64,000 nucleotides of DNA from Pelosinus sp. IPA-1 (GCF_030269905.1 NZ_BSVC01000003.1:186001-250000), one strand, 5' to 3'. Counted from the stretch's first letter, positions 36,396-45,446 are shown. A program made the numbers and translations. The notes: generated by a model from the sequence alone, not told the origin.

Positions 36396-36712
36396 GATAA
36401 TTCCTCCTAAAAATTTTAAACTGCAACCAGAGTTTTTTGTTTGTTTTCCTTGTGGTGCAGTTGCTATGATCAAAATATAATGGATTTATTTTTGAATATC
36501 ATTAGAAAAAAGAAGAAATCTAAAGCTGCTTTCCACCAACTTCCATTTCGATAGAAATGCTTATTCCAATATGCTGGGGATTCTTCTAAAGAAAAATTAA
36601 CGAGACATATAGAATAACAAAATTGCAGCATAACGTCACTTCTGCTTTTTCCCAAATTAATGGATCGTTAGTCTTTGGCAAATAGGAAAAAATTAAAAAA
36701 ATAATACAGCCA
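36396..36712. other. Intergenic region upstream of the barrel gene
   Basis: It holds the leader and promoter region of the minus-strand barrel gene. A 61-codon minus-strand frame (36470-36655) has no ribosome site or family resemblance and was not accepted. Nothing else is apparent. Confidence 0.4.
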
Positions 36713-36945
36713 ATAAAGAAGACTTGATTCAGATGGAGTTTTAATTCCATCTGAATCTTAGCCCTTCTTATCCAGGGGCTTAGCCGCTCTTAACTCCCAC
36801 TTATATAAGTGAGCCTTGGATTCGAAAATCCTTAGAGCGAACTTACTTCGAGGTTTACAGACTGTTATCCTAACCAGAGGGCAGGATATTACAGGCTGTT
36901 AACGAGATAAGATAGGAGTCTTAGAGCGGTTTAGTCATCGGATTA
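36713..36945 (+). ncRNA. Structured dispersed repeat B, copy 1 (possible non-coding RNA)
   Basis: About 233 bp, repeated at 46147-46382. A strong hairpin (36726-36757) is followed by a region closed by long-range pairing: TTATCC and CCGCTCT...ACTCC near the left end pair with GGAGT...AGAGCGG and the 3' GGAT. Internal hairpins include ACTTATATAAGT and GGATT-CGAA-AATCC. The latter is GGGTC-CGGA-GACCC in copy 2, and ATCCT/AGGAT here is TTCCT/AGGGAA there, so base changes preserve pairing. It may be a small RNA or a mobile-element RNA. Class not identified. Confidence 0.6.
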
Positions 36946-37200
36946 AATTAGAAACAGTTATCAAAGCTGAAGAAAACGACATTATATTCTATCAAAATAT
37001 AAAGCGTCTATTGATTCTACAAAATAGTATTTAATTTGAGCAAAAATTCAGTTTTAGAAGGATTTGGTAGATGAGATGTATAATTTATAGGTGACAAAAC
37101 ACTCTCAGTTTAATAAGAATATTCCCATAAAATAGGCGGTCAGCGGGAAAGTTTATTGTAAATCAGGTGATTATCGTGACTATATATAAGGAGTCAAGAT
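36946..37200. other. Intergenic region upstream of the GGDEF-EAL gene
   Basis: AT-rich, presumably containing the promoter. No hairpin, operator or gene could be supported. Confidence 0.4.
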
Positions 37201-39840
37201 ATGAATAAACAGACATTAGAGCGCCAATTTAGATTATGGACAGTTTTGGTTGTAGTTGTTCCCAGTCTTCTAATTATGGTGATTTACACCGTTGGACAAA
37301 TTTCAGTAGCGAAGCGTCAAAACTTAGAACTAATCCAGCAGCAGGTACATTTTCAAGAACGACTCATCAACTACTGGATAGAGGAGCGGGCTGGAAACAT
37401 TCGCGAACTAAGCCAAACAGAGGCATTTAGAAACTTAGATGAACAAAAGATGCAAAGTGCTCTTTATTTAAGGCAACAAAGTGATACTAATTTTGATTCT
37501 TTGTCGTACATCCACAAAGACGGTTTCTTTAAGATGTCTACCCTCGCGTCGAGAATACAGTATCCATCGGTAATTGGCAGGCCTTATTATGAAGCGGCTC
37601 TGGTAGGGAAAGAATATATTTCAGATGTGGTTATTGGGCGAAATAGCGGCTTACCCATCATTAATTTTTCTTGTCCTATTTATGATTACGCTGGTAATTT
37701 TCAAGGATTAATCCTTGGGTCTGTAAAAACGGCAACATTAGAAATGCTTTTACGTGAGAACTGGATCGGTCAAACGGGAGATATATTCCTTGTCAATCGT
37801 GAGGGAATATTCCTTGCTGAACCGCGATCTCTCGATTTGCTAATTAACAAAGGAATTGTCAAAGAAACTGCCATAATGAAGCTGAAATTATCTGACGATG
37901 CTCTTGAAAATATAAAGCTTGGACAATCTGGTACTGCCACTTGGATCTCTTACTTAGGCGATAAGATTCTAGGAGCTTATCATTACATGCCTGAGCGAGG
38001 CTGGACGCTAGTCGGCAAAATCAACGAAGGAGAAGTACTTACTCCTATTTACAAACAGTTGGCAATAATGGCCTGTGGTACCATTTTCCTAGTACTATTG
38101 ATTCTACCACTTGCAACGCTGATAACGAATCGGATCAAGAGCCCTATTGACTGGTTGATCAGGCAGTCAAATCGGGTAGCAACCGAAAACTACGAAATAG
38201 TTGGTCAAGACATGCCTTTGCATAACATACCTTATGAGCTTAGAACCCTATGTGAAACATTTGTTAAAATGAGCTACAAAATCAAAAATACCGTCGGTTT
38301 GCTCAGAGAGAATGAAGTCACGCTAGAAAATAAAATGCTGCAAATTCAAGCAATGAATCATTGTTTGGAAGAGGAAGTAGTGGAGCGAGAAGCAACTCAG
38401 CAAGCCTTGGTAGATTTAAATGCCAAATTGGAAAGCAAAGTAACAGAGCGGACGTTAGACTTGCAAAATATGAATGCGGCATTGGAAGAAGAGATCATGG
38501 AACGTCAAATGGCGCAAGATGCATTGAGTCAGAAGACGGAAGTGATCCGGCAATTGGCTTACTCCGATAAGCTTACTGGTTTGTCCAACCGTACCCATTT
38601 GAATGAAAGACTTGAGGAAGAGATGGAAAAGACCCGCCTAGGTCAATCGGCAGGTGTCCTCTTTTTTATTGATTTAGATGATCTAAAAATGGTAAATGAT
38701 ACTTTTGGCCATACATATGGCGACGCTCTCATTAAGATGGCTGGGAATCGTATTGTAGAGGCGTTTGGTGATGGAGTTTTTATTGGACGCATTGGTGGAG
38801 ATGAATTTATGGTTATCATGTCTGGCGAATATGATCAGAAAAGTATATCTGATCGTGCCGATCAGATAATTGGAGCATTTAGTCAGGATATGGAAGCCCT
38901 TGGGATTGGATTCCATACTTCGGCTAGCGTGGGCGTTGCTGTATATCCACAAGATGGCGATACAGTGGAGGAAATTTTCAAAAATGCGGATAATGCTATG
39001 TATTCTGCCAAGAAGTCTGGTAAAAATTGTTGGCGCTTTTATGAGCCGACTATGCAGGCGGAAGCCTATGAGAAGATATTGTTGATTAACAGTCTGCGGC
39101 ATGCTATCGGAAATAACGAATTGCTGCTTCATTATCAGCCACAAATGAGTACCAATGGTATTACCATCGGCTTCGAGGCTTTACTTCGCTGGAATAGTCC
39201 AGAACATGGTTCTATATCACCAGGACGCTTTATACCATTGGCCGAGCAAAGCGGACTTATTCAAACAATTGGAGATTGGGTTCTAAAAGAAGCTTGTCAA
39301 TTTGCCCGGCGTTTAAATGATATGGGGTGGGGGCATCTTCATGTCGCTGTAAATGTATCACCCTGTCAATTGTGTGCCAATAAGTTCATAGATAGAGTTA
39401 GCGAAATCCTCTTGGGTTCTGGTATTGAGCCACAACAGCTGGAACTTGAAATCACAGAAAATGCATTGATATCCTCACTCGAGGAAAGTACCCACATACT
39501 CAAAAAATTAAAAATGCTTGGCGTGAGATTGTCTCTAGATGATTTTGGTACAGGATATTCATCTTTAACCTATCTTCAACGTTTGCCTGTCAGTACTTTG
39601 AAAATCGATAAAGCTTTTATAGACATGATCTTGACAGATCGGGCGCAGAAGGCAATCATTGCAACCATCATAGATATGGCTCATATTATGGAGATGACTG
39701 TAGTAGCAGAAGGAGTAGAAACAGAAACGCAAATTGCTTATTTGGCACGGTGTGGTTGTGACTCTCTTCAAGGCTTTATTATTAGTAAACCTGTGTCAGA
39801 AGAGGAAGCACTACTTTTTTTAAGGAGTCAGAAAGTATAA
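37201..39840 (+). CDS. Membrane GGDEF-EAL protein with double-Cache sensor
   Basis: 879 residues. TM1 is at about 12-32, a periplasmic dCache sensor at about 35-275 (SYIHKDGFFKMST, GRPYYEAAL, GLILGSVKTA), TM2 near 283-305, then a HAMP-like linker and coiled coil. The GGDEF domain (about 455-610) has the intact RIGGDEFMVIM. The EAL domain (about 630-875) has FEALLRW and DDFGTGYSS. It makes and/or degrades cyclic di-GMP in response to an external ligand. AAGGAG supports ATG 37201. The last codons (SQKV and the stop) lie inside a family A repeat. Confidence 0.93.
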   Translation: MNKQTLERQFRLWTVLVVVVPSLLIMVIYTVGQISVAKRQNLELIQQQVHFQERLINYWIEERAGNIRELSQTEAFRNLDEQKMQSALYLRQQSDTNFDSLSYIHKDGFFKMSTLASRIQYPSVIGRPYYEAALVGKEYISDVVIGRNSGLPIINFSCPIYDYAGNFQGLILGSVKTATLEMLLRENWIGQTGDIFLVNREGIFLAEPRSLDLLINKGIVKETAIMKLKLSDDALENIKLGQSGTATWISYLGDKILGAYHYMPERGWTLVGKINEGEVLTPIYKQLAIMACGTIFLVLLILPLATLITNRIKSPIDWLIRQSNRVATENYEIVGQDMPLHNIPYELRTLCETFVKMSYKIKNTVGLLRENEVTLENKMLQIQAMNHCLEEEVVEREATQQALVDLNAKLESKVTERTLDLQNMNAALEEEIMERQMAQDALSQKTEVIRQLAYSDKLTGLSNRTHLNERLEEEMEKTRLGQSAGVLFFIDLDDLKMVNDTFGHTYGDALIKMAGNRIVEAFGDGVFIGRIGGDEFMVIMSGEYDQKSISDRADQIIGAFSQDMEALGIGFHTSASVGVAVYPQDGDTVEEIFKNADNAMYSAKKSGKNCWRFYEPTMQAEAYEKILLINSLRHAIGNNELLLHYQPQMSTNGITIGFEALLRWNSPEHGSISPGRFIPLAEQSGLIQTIGDWVLKEACQFARRLNDMGWGHLHVAVNVSPCQLCANKFIDRVSEILLGSGIEPQQLELEITENALISSLEESTHILKKLKMLGVRLSLDDFGTGYSSLTYLQRLPVSTLKIDKAFIDMILTDRAQKAIIATIIDMAHIMEMTVVAEGVETETQIAYLARCGCDSLQGFIISKPVSEEEALLFLRSQKV

Positions 39841-39873
39841 CACTTTTGGGATTCCAAGTAAGAAAGACTAAGG
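39824..39873. repeat. Dispersed repeat family A, copy 4 (left half), overlapping a gene end
   Basis: GGAGTCAGAAAGTATAACAC and GATTCCAAGTAAGAAAGACTAAGG match the left half of copies 1 and 3. The first 17 bp code for the last residues and the TAA of the GGDEF-EAL gene. The right half with the terminator-like hairpin is absent. Confidence 0.8.
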
Positions 39874-39942
39874 GACAACAGAGATGGCTCTCCGGCAGTA
39901 TTTATTATTTATTGTAACGATTATACCCTTTTACAGATGCCA

Positions 39943-39982
39943 CATTAATTCATTAATGATATAGTTAATGAATTAATGTGTT
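39943..39982. repeat. AT-rich palindrome
   Basis: CACATTAATTCATTA pairs exactly with TAATGAATTAATGTG around a 10-nt loop. There is no T-run, so an operator or recombination site is as likely as a terminator. The rest of the 39874-40156 gap holds no credible gene. Confidence 0.6.
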
Positions 39983-40067
39983 AAGTTATGGAATTGACAG
40001 TGGCAGAGAATGGAAATATACTTATAGTTAGAAATGAAACTGACATTAGGGCAGTAGTGAAATTTAT

Positions 40068-40105
40068 TCTCCCCTAGGATGCGTCTTGGGGGATAATTTT
40101 TTTTT
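40068..40105 (+). terminator. Terminator-like hairpin before the 40157 gene
   Basis: A TCTCCCC/GGGGGA stem is followed by a run of nine T. It sits 50 nt upstream of the next start, so it may act as a leader attenuator or end readthrough. Confidence 0.6.
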
Positions 40106-40156
40106 GCCGCAAGGGAGTTCAATTTATTAGATATATTGTAGGGTTGGAGGAACAAG

Positions 40157-41218
40157 ATGAAATATGCAACGAAGCTAGTACTAATTATAATGATGATAGC
40201 AATTATGGGAAATGGATCGAATGCTGCGGCTTATGAACCAATCCGAATGGATAATGTAGAACAGCTGCCAGAGTGGGAAATGAAAAATAGTTCACTTGGT
40301 GGTAAACTTCTACTTTCGGACAGCCCTGAAATGGTAGAAAACGATGGTATTTTGTATCAGGATAAGGTAGAAGGAAACGTCCGTCTCTTTTTTTATCATG
40401 TAAATGCAGCAAAAACTGCTAAGAAAATGGACGTAATTTTGGAGAATAAAGGTACTGAGGTTGCCCATGTTAAGGTAAGTCAATCTAGTTTAGGTGGGCC
40501 AGGTTACGCTTGGCTCGTCGTGGGGAAGGAGACAATGACATCTTATCTTGGTAAAACAGCGTCATATCAAATCAATATCCCCCCAGGTGGAGCGCTGCCA
40601 TTATCAACAAGCATCAGTGAGACCGCAGTTCTGCCGAATATGTTGATTAATGGTATTTATGATTTTACAGTGGATCATCCGATCAATGTTAAAGTGATGA
40701 TGTTGCCTATGCTTGAGGATAGTATTAAATTTTCTCAAACAGCTAAGGTACTGCCGACTGACGAGTGCCGTTTGCGTGGTACCTTTGAAGGAGCAAATCG
40801 AAAACTTTCTTCAGTAGATGCTTATGATCCAGTTCTTTATAAAGCAGTAGGGATTACGTTGGCTGATAATGAGATAGATCCTTACTTAAAGGGCATTGAC
40901 GCTACGGATGGAACGAAAGTTGTCAATTATGGTAATTATGGTGTAGTCTACCAAATTGAACCTCCTGGGAGAAATAACCGGAGAATTTCCTACTATCTCG
41001 TACCATTAGGCGGGTATTATGCTGGTGCCATTGGGATACACCACCCGGAAGTAGATTGGAGTCCTATGGCAACACCGCGGGGAAAGGTATATTTCGGGGA
41101 TAATAAGCAAGATTTTTCTTTTTTGGGTACTTATGACAAAAGTGAATTCCTATCCTTTACATTCAGCCCTCCAGGAGCATCCAACCTGCCGGTAAAACTC
41201 GTTATTTTATCACAGTAA
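40157..41218 (+). CDS. Secreted protein of unknown function
   Basis: 353 residues. A signal peptide (about 1-24, ATKLVLIIMMIAIMG then NAAA) is followed by a beta-rich domain with no membrane segment or recognised catalytic motif. Recurrent features are GKLLLSDSPE, RLFFYHVN and the glycine-rich RRISYYLVPLGGYYAGAIG; it reads like a carbohydrate- or envelope-associated structural protein. The GGAGG at 40145-40149 fits the ATG. It is followed 31 nt later by thiN, perhaps in one transcript. It is probably periplasmic or surface-exposed. Confidence 0.65.
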   Translation: MKYATKLVLIIMMIAIMGNGSNAAAYEPIRMDNVEQLPEWEMKNSSLGGKLLLSDSPEMVENDGILYQDKVEGNVRLFFYHVNAAKTAKKMDVILENKGTEVAHVKVSQSSLGGPGYAWLVVGKETMTSYLGKTASYQINIPPGGALPLSTSISETAVLPNMLINGIYDFTVDHPINVKVMMLPMLEDSIKFSQTAKVLPTDECRLRGTFEGANRKLSSVDAYDPVLYKAVGITLADNEIDPYLKGIDATDGTKVVNYGNYGVVYQIEPPGRNNRRISYYLVPLGGYYAGAIGIHHPEVDWSPMATPRGKVYFGDNKQDFSFLGTYDKSEFLSFTFSPPGASNLPVKLVILSQ

Positions 41219-41249
41219 GCTTAGGAAAAAGATTCGGGAGATTGATGGA

Positions 41250-41978
41250 ATGAAGAACCAATTGATACTGCCACAACTACGATGTTCCTTTGAAAAAAAA
41301 CTGCCAGATTCGCGGGTTTTACTTGTTGCCGGTGGAAGGCAGCCTGCATCAGAATGGCTTGCTCAAGCGGCCACCCAATTTCCAGTTTGGTGTATAGATA
41401 GTGGCGTTGACATTTGTCACATGAATAATATTATCCCAGAGCGGCTTATTGGTGACGGGGATAGTGCTACATCTCAGGGGTGGTCCTGGGGGAAGGGATT
41501 GGGGATTCCCGTGGAGACCTATCCGCCAGAAAAAAACTTGACCGATTTACAACTAGCATTACAAACAGTAGGGTCACTACATGGAGAAGCTATGGTTGTT
41601 GTAACTGGCGTATGGGGAGGCCGTTTTGACCATGCTTTTAGTAACATCTATTCTTTAAAGGGTTGTGAGCCTTTTGGGATACGGGGTTGCTGTGCGGACG
41701 AAAAAGAGGTGCTCATTCTATTAAAAGGCAAAGATTCTGTAGTCATAGATATGGTAACTCATCCAGAAGTTGTTTCCTTGCTGCCATTATCTTCGGAATG
41801 TTACGGTGTATGTATTGATGGGGTTCATTGGCCGTTGGTCGATGTTCAATTGCATGATACCTTACCCTATGCTGTCAGCAATCGTCCCAGTCAATTGGGT
41901 ACATCCATCACAGTGACCATTGAAGCAGGATGGTTAGGGATATATATGTGTTGGGATGAAAAAGGTCTGAATAAATAA
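41250..41978 (+). CDS. thiN: Thiamine pyrophosphokinase
   Basis: 242 residues. It converts thiamine plus ATP to thiamine pyrophosphate and AMP in the cytoplasm. Family motifs are present: IGDGDSA (ATP/Mg), EKNLTDLQLAL, GVWGGRFDH and the thiamine-binding end YAVSNRP. The start is ATG 41250. The next gene is the thiamine transporter ThiT, with its own promoter, so salvage genes cluster here. Confidence 0.92.
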   Translation: MKNQLILPQLRCSFEKKLPDSRVLLVAGGRQPASEWLAQAATQFPVWCIDSGVDICHMNNIIPERLIGDGDSATSQGWSWGKGLGIPVETYPPEKNLTDLQLALQTVGSLHGEAMVVVTGVWGGRFDHAFSNIYSLKGCEPFGIRGCCADEKEVLILLKGKDSVVIDMVTHPEVVSLLPLSSECYGVCIDGVHWPLVDVQLHDTLPYAVSNRPSQLGTSITVTIEAGWLGIYMCWDEKGLNK

Positions 41979-41989
41979 CATTATTTTGG

Positions 41990-42018
41990 TTGACAAATAT
42001 TGGATATGCAAATAAAAT
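41990..42018 (+). promoter_or_regulatory. Sigma-A promoter for thiT
   Basis: A perfect -35 TTGACA (41990-41995), a 17-bp spacer and -10 TAAAAT (42013-42018) put transcription start near 42025 and leave a leader of about 140 nt before thiT. Confidence 0.8.
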
Positions 42019-42029
42019 AGATGCAATAA

Positions 42030-42120
42030 ACCCATAATCCTTTCCCTCTTCTGGTAATCCCAGCGTAGGGAAGCGGATCAGCAATGAGCACCTCGTTCCT
42101 AAGATAGGGATGTGGTGTTA
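42030..42120 (+). promoter_or_regulatory. Degenerate or partial TPP-riboswitch-like leader of thiT
   Basis: TCTGGTAATCCCAGCGTAGG followed by GAAG closely matches the conserved 3' half (P4/P5) of TPP riboswitches. The 5' half with GGGGUGCC and CUGAGA is not found, and the promoter at 41990 leaves no room for it. CTTTCCCT/AGGGAAG closes this as a simple hairpin. A second stem (CACC...TTCC with GGGA...GGTG) follows. It is either a truncated riboswitch or a divergent form. Confidence 0.5.
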
Positions 42121-42163
42121 AATTTCCTTATATCGAGTAAAAAATAGAATGGAGACGAGTGGT

Positions 42164-42817
42164 GTGGAAGCAAATTTTAGTAGTAAAGTAGCAATAATTT
42201 TGGATCAACCAACCAGTATTTTCGCCCTAGTAGCACTGGTTGCCTTGATCTTTGCTTTTGTATACATAAAAAAAATCAAACTAAATACGCGAATGATTAC
42301 TCATATTGGTCTAATGCTTGCATTAACTGTAATCCTGCATAATCTTCGCCTATACCATATGCCTCAAGGTGGTAGTGTAACATTAGGAGGAATGATCCCC
42401 CTTCTACTGATTGCTTTTCGTTATGGACCTGTTGTTGGATACCTGGCAGGTTTTATCTATGGATTGATGAATTTAATGCAAGATCCTTATATCTTGCATC
42501 CAATTCAAGTTCTCTTTGATTATCCTCTGCCTTATATGGCAATTGGCATGGCAGGTTATTTTAAAGAACGAATTTTTTGGGGAGCTGTTGTTGCCAGCTG
42601 TGGCCGGTTTCTTTGCCACTTTATATCGGGGGCAGTTTTCTTTGCTAGTTATGCACCCCCTGGAACATCACCCTATTGGTATTCCCTGGTATTCAATGCA
42701 ACATATCTTGTCCCTGAATTGTTTATTTGTCTCGTAATTTTACGCGTACTGCCAGTGAAACGCATACTGTTTCAAATGAAAAATCAAAATTATTACGGGC
42801 TAATCACACTTAATTGA
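42164..42817 (+). CDS. thiT: Energy-coupled thiamine transporter ThiT
   Basis: 217 residues with six hydrophobic helices, the S-component of an ECF transporter; it binds thiamine and docks on a shared EcfAAT module. Family motifs are visible: LRLYHMPQGGSVTLGGMIP near 65-83 (L1 loop over the site), GYLAGFIYGLMNLMQDPYI and a C-terminal PELFICLVI. The GGAG at 42151-42154 fits GTG 42164 (9 nt); an in-frame ATG at 42149 overlaps that site. Confidence 0.9.
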   Translation: MEANFSSKVAIILDQPTSIFALVALVALIFAFVYIKKIKLNTRMITHIGLMLALTVILHNLRLYHMPQGGSVTLGGMIPLLLIAFRYGPVVGYLAGFIYGLMNLMQDPYILHPIQVLFDYPLPYMAIGMAGYFKERIFWGAVVASCGRFLCHFISGAVFFASYAPPGTSPYWYSLVFNATYLVPELFICLVILRVLPVKRILFQMKNQNYYGLITLN

Positions 42818-42903
42818 AGACTGCTCACCGACTTACCTCAGGTATCGTCTAGTGACACATATTTTATAGTAATAGGTTTATATTAATATGATCCTCTAGA
42901 TAC

Positions 42904-42951
42904 TATACTCTTGCCGAATTTCAATTTGAGGTTTGGCAGGAGTATCCTTTT
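42904..42951 (+). terminator. Terminator of thiT
   Basis: ATACTCTTGCC pairs with GGCAGGAGTAT (one mismatch) and is followed by CCTTTTAT. Confidence 0.8.
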
Positions 42952-43042
42952 ATATAGCTAATATCTTAATTATGAAAAATGAGGATCGTCCCCGCGGCTA
43001 TCCAGTAAAGTCAAAGTATTTGAAGACTAGGAGATGAAATAA

Positions 43043-44122
43043 ATGAAAATTGGTGCACGTGTTCTCAAAACTGGTATAGCCGTTGCAATAACAATGTTTT
43101 GCTGTAAGTTCCTTGGCCTGGAGCCGGCCTTCTTTGGTGCTGTTTCTGCTGTAATTAATATGCAGCCATCCATTTTTTTAACGCTAAGGGCAGCACGAGA
43201 TCAAATCTTGGTTCATCTTCTTGGCATTGCAGCAGGTTTCTTCTTTGGTTATTTTCTTGGTGTTAACCCGTTTTCAGCAGGTTTAATTGTTATTTTGTTA
43301 ATACCAATATACATAAAATTACGACTGCATAGCGGTATCACTATGGGGATCGTTGCGGCCCTCTTTGTCTTAAGTTCTAGTACGGAAGAGTTCATGATGC
43401 ATGCTCTTGCTAGATCAGGAGTGATATTCGTTGGCCTTGGATCAGCCATGCTTGTCAACGTATTATTATGGCCGCCGAGGTACACCAAGCTACTGAAAGA
43501 GAAACTAAGGCAGAGTAACGAGGCCGCGGTTCTTTACTTCTGCCGAGCAGTGCAGGATTATGTTGGTCTTGATAGCAGCAAAGAGCTTCACATTGATACG
43601 GAACAAAGAAAGAGAGTGTACAAACTAAATAAGGAAGCGCGAGTGATATTGGATCTACTTAGCAGTGAGCGTCCAGTAGTTGCGGAATCAACTGAGCCAA
43701 GAGAGTGGATTACTCTAGCAGAAAAGCTAATTGATTACAATGAATCGATTATAAAAAAAGGTGATCGTATTTTTGATCTTTTGCCGACGCGATTGGAGCG
43801 AAGGTTGAATTCGGATGCTCCACCTGTCAGCGAGGAATTCAAAGCAATTTTAGAAATATTGGAAAGTGGATGTACAATCGTTGTTCGTGTGAATGGGAAA
43901 ATTAGGTCAGTTATTGTTGATGGAGGTGTAGTCAGTCCCGAAGAGATCAGTGAGGAGTATTGGGAAAGCCTTACTACTGCAATCGAGCAATGGCAGCAAA
44001 GACTTGCTGGTAGCTATTATTTGCATGGTTTACTTGAAATCGCTGTAACTGCAAATGAGATCAAGTGGGCTACGAGACAAGCCAAGATATTGCTGCAAGA
44101 AAGCGTAGAAAACAAAGAATAA
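43043..44122 (+). CDS. FUSC/aromatic-acid-exporter-type membrane protein
   Basis: 359 residues. The N-terminal half has about five or six hydrophobic helices with the FUSC/ArAE pattern (GARVLKTGIAVAITMF, PAFFGAVSAVINMQPS, ILVHLLGIAAGFFFGYFLG). The C-terminal half is cytoplasmic and helical (about 145-359). Relatives of this half-size Firmicute type are annotated as aromatic acid exporters; the substrate is not known. The start ATG 43043 has AGGAGATG upstream. Monocistronic, between two terminators. Confidence 0.83.
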   Translation: MKIGARVLKTGIAVAITMFCCKFLGLEPAFFGAVSAVINMQPSIFLTLRAARDQILVHLLGIAAGFFFGYFLGVNPFSAGLIVILLIPIYIKLRLHSGITMGIVAALFVLSSSTEEFMMHALARSGVIFVGLGSAMLVNVLLWPPRYTKLLKEKLRQSNEAAVLYFCRAVQDYVGLDSSKELHIDTEQRKRVYKLNKEARVILDLLSSERPVVAESTEPREWITLAEKLIDYNESIIKKGDRIFDLLPTRLERRLNSDAPPVSEEFKAILEILESGCTIVVRVNGKIRSVIVDGGVVSPEEISEEYWESLTTAIEQWQQRLAGSYYLHGLLEIAVTANEIKWATRQAKILLQESVENKE

Positions 44123-44130
44123 ATTTTTAA

Positions 44131-44175
44131 AAAACAACTCCTGCAAAGTAACTTAACCTTGCAGGAGTTGTTTTT
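44131..44175 (+). terminator. Terminator of the FUSC gene
   Basis: AACAACTCCTGCAA pairs with TTGCAGGAGTTGTT and is followed by TTT. It resembles the terminator at 15193-15232. Confidence 0.85.
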
Positions 44176-44177
44176 AC

Positions 44178-44275
44178 GGAATCAGAAAGTATAAAACTTT
44201 CTTGATTCCAAGTAAGAACGACTAAGGCTTCTGCCTGCGTCCGAGGACTTGGCACAAGCCAAGTCTTTTATTATC
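44178..44275. repeat. Dispersed repeat family A, copy 3 (full)
   Basis: Begins GGAATCAGAAAGTATAAAAC and ends GACTTGGCACAAGCCAAGTC with TTTTATT. It is nearly identical to 6821-6918 over its whole length. It lies directly behind a terminator, as copies 1 and 2 do. Confidence 0.85.
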
Positions 44276-44380
44276 TCTTGGTATACTTACTTGCAAATAT
44301 AATTTTGACAATATGAATGATTTGGTGTACTATTTTACTAATACACTCAGTGGGCATACAGAAAACTAAGGAGTGAAGGC

Positions 44381-44758
44381 ATGGATTTGGAATTTGATGA
44401 TAAGATGCCGATATATCTACAAATTATGGACCGGATAAAAATGGATATTGTTACCCAGAAGTTAAAAGCGAATGATAAATTACCATCAGTAAGGGAAATG
44501 TCGACGATTTTGAAGGTCAATCCCAATACGTTGCAGAGAGCGTATCAAGAACTCGAAAGACTCGGAATTGTATATACACAAAGGGGAATGGGAACATTTG
44601 TGGGGGAAGGGGATACTATGGTAGATGAGTTAAAACAGGAAATGGCTAGGGAAGTTATGGATTCATTTATTTTACGAATGAAACGCTTAGGATTTACTGA
44701 ACAAGAGATCATTGAGAGGATTTCTAAAAATATAATAGAGGTGAAACAACATGGATAA
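44381..44758 (+). CDS. GntR-family repressor, YtrA subfamily
   Basis: 125 residues: an N-terminal winged helix (PIYLQIMDRIKMDI, LPSVREMSTILKVNPNTLQRAYQELERLG) and a short C-terminal helix pair, the YtrA layout without a large ligand domain. Such regulators usually repress the ABC genes they precede. It overlaps the ATPase gene by 8 nt. AAGGAG lies upstream of ATG 44381. Confidence 0.92.
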   Translation: MDLEFDDKMPIYLQIMDRIKMDIVTQKLKANDKLPSVREMSTILKVNPNTLQRAYQELERLGIVYTQRGMGTFVGEGDTMVDELKQEMAREVMDSFILRMKRLGFTEQEIIERISKNIIEVKQHG

Positions 44759-45446
44759 TATATTGATAGCTGAAAACCTATGTAAGGCTTATTTTAATAA
44801 GAAAGCATTGCAAGGAGTAAATCTAACGATACAACAAGGAAAAATAGTGGGGCTTCTTGGCCCAAATGGTAGCGGGAAAACTACATTCCTAAAAATAGCA
44901 GCGGGCATATTACATCCATCTTCAGGAGAGATACTTATAGATGGTCAAAAACCAGGAGTTTATACAAAATCCATCGTGTCCTATTTGCCCGACACAGAAT
45001 ACCTTTTCAAATGGATGAAAATAAAAGATGCCGTTCAATATTTCAAGGATTTTTACTTAGACTTTGATGAAAAGAAAGCTTCCCAGTTGCTAGAATTTAT
45101 GAAACTTGATGGTAATAGTAGTGTTAAAAGTCTATCAAAAGGCATGAAAGAAAAATTAAAGCTAACATTAGTGCTTTCGCGAAAAGCCAAGCTTTATATA
45201 CTTGATGAGCCTCTTGGTGGTGTAGATCCTACTGCGCGAGAAAAAATATTAGATGCAATTATCAATAACTTTAGCGAAGATAGCTCTATGATCATAACCA
45301 CCCATCTTGTAAATGATATTGAACGAATCTTTGATGACGTAGCATTTATATCTGATGGGGAAGTCGTATTACAGGGGAACGCAGAAGAATTAAGATTGAA
45401 CAAGAACAAATCGATTGATGAATTGTATAGGGAGGTATTTCAATAA
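44751..45446 (+). CDS. ABC transporter ATP-binding protein
   Basis: 231 residues. Walker A is GPNGSGKTT, the signature is LSKGMKEK (the variant common in YtrB/EcsA-type transporters), Walker B is LYILDEPLGGVDP and the switch His is in TTHLVND. It works with the permease in the next gene (1-nt overlap). With the YtrA-type repressor this forms a cell-envelope-stress or drug-type ABC operon; the substrate is unknown. Confidence 0.93.
   Translation: MDNILIAENLCKAYFNKKALQGVNLTIQQGKIVGLLGPNGSGKTTFLKIAAGILHPSSGEILIDGQKPGVYTKSIVSYLPDTEYLFKWMKIKDAVQYFKDFYLDFDEKKASQLLEFMKLDGNSSVKSLSKGMKEKLKLTLVLSRKAKLYILDEPLGGVDPTAREKILDAIINNFSEDSSMIITTHLVNDIERIFDDVAFISDGEVVLQGNAEELRLNKNKSIDELYREVFQ

Noticed and set aside
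36470-36655. Minus-strand 61-codon frame upstream of the beta-barrel gene
   Set aside because: No ribosome site, odd composition (run of Phe) and no resemblance to a family.
39990-40031. Tiny frame starting at ATG 39990
   Set aside because: It stops after 13 codons and has no ribosome site.
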